In this document: positions 7,379 through 8,268 of the stretch, piece after piece | How positions within the stretch are numbered: position 1 is the first letter of the stretch | Layout of the letters: every line of letters begins with the position of its first letter | NCBI GenBank assembly: GCA_011052255.1 | Contig: DRJJ01000343.1 | Coordinates: forward strand, 1 to 8,268 | Source of the DNA: Gammaproteobacteria bacterium | GTDB lineage: Bacteria > Pseudomonadota > Gammaproteobacteria > DRJJ01 | DNA length: 8,268 bases | Direction: 5' to 3' | Program-made: the position numbers and the translations under genes | The notes under the pieces: generated by a model | The model's database searches: none | What the model was told of the DNA's origin: nothing | Seen by the model: only the letters and a program-made list of their open reading frames with translations

Positions 7379-7389
7379 TAACACTAGGA

Positions 7390-7400
7390 AGAGTCAGGAC
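7390..7400 (+). repeat. Shared 11-base motif, copy 2 (upstream of the FHA gene)
   Basis: AGAGTCAGGAC is identical to 3307-3317 upstream of hcp. Here it lies just after the candidate -10 box and overlaps the left arm of the 28-base dyad by three bases. Confidence 0.3.
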
Positions 7401-7425
7401 ACACAGTATTTTAATATCAGGTGTC
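7398..7425. promoter_or_regulatory. 28-base dyad in the FHA leader
   Basis: GACAC (7398-7402) and GTGTC (7421-7425) are inverted copies. Inside them TATT (7407-7410) and AATA (7413-7416) are also inverted, at the same centre between 7411 and 7412. The two 13-base arms agree at nine positions. A perfect 8-base palindrome CTTGCAAG (7425-7432) follows. This looks like a dimeric regulator site or an RNA hairpin in the leader; which one is not visible. Confidence 0.35.
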
Positions 7426-7471
7426 TTGCAAGATCGCCACACAAGCGGGAACATCTAAAGCGTTTGTCGGC

Positions 7472-7483
7472 ATACATGGAGGT
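7472..7483 (+). promoter_or_regulatory. FHA gene ribosome binding site with CsrA/RsmA-like site
   Basis: ATACATGGAGGT matches the CsrA/RsmA consensus RUACARGGAUGU at 10 of 12 positions and contains the SD GGAGGT (7478-7483), seven bases before the ATG at 7491. An in-frame ATG at 7476 exists but has no SD before it, so 7491 is the better start. Repression by a CsrA-family protein is inferred. Confidence 0.45.
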
Positions 7484-7490
7484 AGTCATC

Positions 7491-8268
7491 ATGCAAGGTA
7501 ATCAGAACGTAGCTGGTATATTAGACCAAAATTCTGGCGTTGCAAACAATCTGAAGCTGGAGCTTCTAAACCCCCAACATACACAGTCTGGCCAGAAACC
7601 CGATATGGTTTTTGATGAACAGGGTGGTGTTATTGGGCGTGGTAGCGACTGTGACTGGATCCTGCGCTGCACACGACGCCTGATCTCCCGTCGTCACGCA
7701 ATTATTAGCTACCTTGATGGGCAATACTATATTCAGGATGCCAGTTCCAATGGCATCATGCTGAATGACTCTTCAGAACCTATTCCTCAAGGCATGTGTA
7801 CCCCACTGCAAGAAGGCGACATCATCTTCATTGGTGATCTGTCAATCGGGGTTGGTATTGTGGACGCTGATAGTCAAGCCATTGATAACCAGATTGATCA
7901 GCAGGTATTTGCGCCAGATATGTCTGACGATATCGATACCCCTGTTTTCATTAACAAGATGCCAGTTCGGGATATCCAGCATGAGTCGCTGGATAGGAGT
8001 ATGGTGCAGGAGGCCGATCAAGATATTGGCCGCATAGCACGACAGACAGCTGAACTCGGGCGTCCTGGTGATCATTTTGAGCCGCCCAAGGCACTTATTC
8101 CGGATAACTGGGACCTTGATATTTCTGCGTATTCTAAAACGCCTTCTGATGTTGTAGAAGCGACATCCACACCCAGTTTTAGTGAAAAAAATACTATCAC
8201 TGATGCGCTTATTACAGGGATGGGGCTGTCGGGTAAAGGGGTAAACAACTTATTAAACCCGGAAGCAA
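7491..8268 (+). CDS. tagH: T6SS FHA-domain protein (TagH/Fha type), N-terminal part, cut by window end
   Basis: FHA proteins of the T6SS bind phosphothreonine and act as the on-switch downstream of the PpkA kinase, at the cytoplasmic face. The frame is open from the ATG to the right edge, giving 259 codons so far. The FHA domain (about 21-120) has all the key marks: VIGRGSDCDW (47-56, with Gly49-Arg50), ISRRHA (65-70, the phosphate-binding Ser66 and His69) and DASSNG (83-88, with Asn87-Gly88). A polar acidic linker follows (125-200), then IPDNWD (203-208). ITDALITGMGLSG (236-248) resembles the start of the conserved C-terminal domain seen in T6SS FHA proteins. The gene is divergent from the kinase, its likely partner, across a shared control region. 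FHA domain identity is certain; the T6SS subtype comes from the C-terminal motif and the context. Confidence 0.93.
   Translation, partial: MQGNQNVAGILDQNSGVANNLKLELLNPQHTQSGQKPDMVFDEQGGVIGRGSDCDWILRCTRRLISRRHAIISYLDGQYYIQDASSNGIMLNDSSEPIPQGMCTPLQEGDIIFIGDLSIGVGIVDADSQAIDNQIDQQVFAPDMSDDIDTPVFINKMPVRDIQHESLDRSMVQEADQDIGRIARQTAELGRPGDHFEPPKALIPDNWDLDISAYSKTPSDVVEATSTPSFSEKNTITDALITGMGLSGKGVNNLLNPEA

Larger units (their letters stand above)
7182..7490. promoter_or_regulatory. Divergent control region between kinase and FHA genes
   Basis: These 309 bases hold no gene and must contain the promoters for both directions. For the - strand kinase, A/T-rich -10-like boxes (TATTAT and TATAAA read on the - strand, about 7258-7300) lack good -35 partners. 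A perfect inverted repeat TGAGC (7235-7239)/GCTCA (7246-7250) lies in the kinase leader. TAACACT occurs twice, at 7345-7351 and 7379-7385, 34 bases apart and flanking the + strand promoter candidate. Further elements are listed separately. Confidence 0.55.

Noticed and set aside
7765..8037. Open frame of 90 codons on +
   Set aside because: It overlaps the FHA gene in another frame. The FHA frame has all its domain motifs and a good SD.
1..8268. CRISPR array, tRNA, rRNA, insertion sequence or prophage parts
   Set aside because: I saw no regularly spaced repeats, tRNA-like fold, rRNA sequence, transposase motif or terminal inverted repeats anywhere in the window.

Overview
The window is part of a type VI secretion system (T6SS) locus, most likely from a gammaproteobacterium of moderate G+C content (about 45% by eye). 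The T6SS call is secure. It rests on four mutually supporting genes: the 3' end of tssG, a complete tssH/clpV, a complete hcp (tssD), and the first part of an FHA-domain gene of the TagH/Fha type. A transmembrane Ser/Thr kinase gene of the PpkA kind lies divergent from the FHA gene. The gammaproteobacterial guess comes from the protein style and the cluster content only; no ribosomal marker is present.

Layout, left to right. (1) 1-3191: the end of tssG, then tssH 60 bases later with its own Shine-Dalgarno (SD), both on + and probably one operon entering from the left. (2) 3192-3494: a gene-free stretch with two tandem hairpins, an extended -10 promoter candidate and a CsrA/RsmA-like site over the hcp SD. 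(3) 3495-4030: hcp, closed by a strong Rho-independent terminator. (4) 4169-5177: two genes I do not recognise. The first encodes a 188-residue protein with one long Gly/Ala-rich hydrophobic stretch; the second encodes a 122-residue lipoprotein with clearly lower G+C. Their place directly after hcp makes them a candidate effector/immunity pair, which is inference only. (5) 5178-7181 on -: the kinase gene, whose stop codon abuts the lipoprotein stop codon with no base between them. (6) 7182-7490: a divergent control region. (7) 7491 to the window end: the FHA gene, cut by the window edge.

How the genes fit together. TssG is a baseplate protein. Hcp builds the inner tube that is fired together with its cargo. 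TssH/ClpV is the AAA+ machine that takes apart the contracted sheath so it can be reused. The kinase and the FHA protein form a threonine-phosphorylation switch of the PpkA-Fha1 type known from Pseudomonas aeruginosa: the kinase senses something through its periplasmic part, and the FHA protein reads the phosphothreonine mark and promotes firing. The matching phosphatase (PppA) and the other core genes (tssA, B, C, E, F, J, K, L, M, vgrG) are not in this window and presumably lie on either side.
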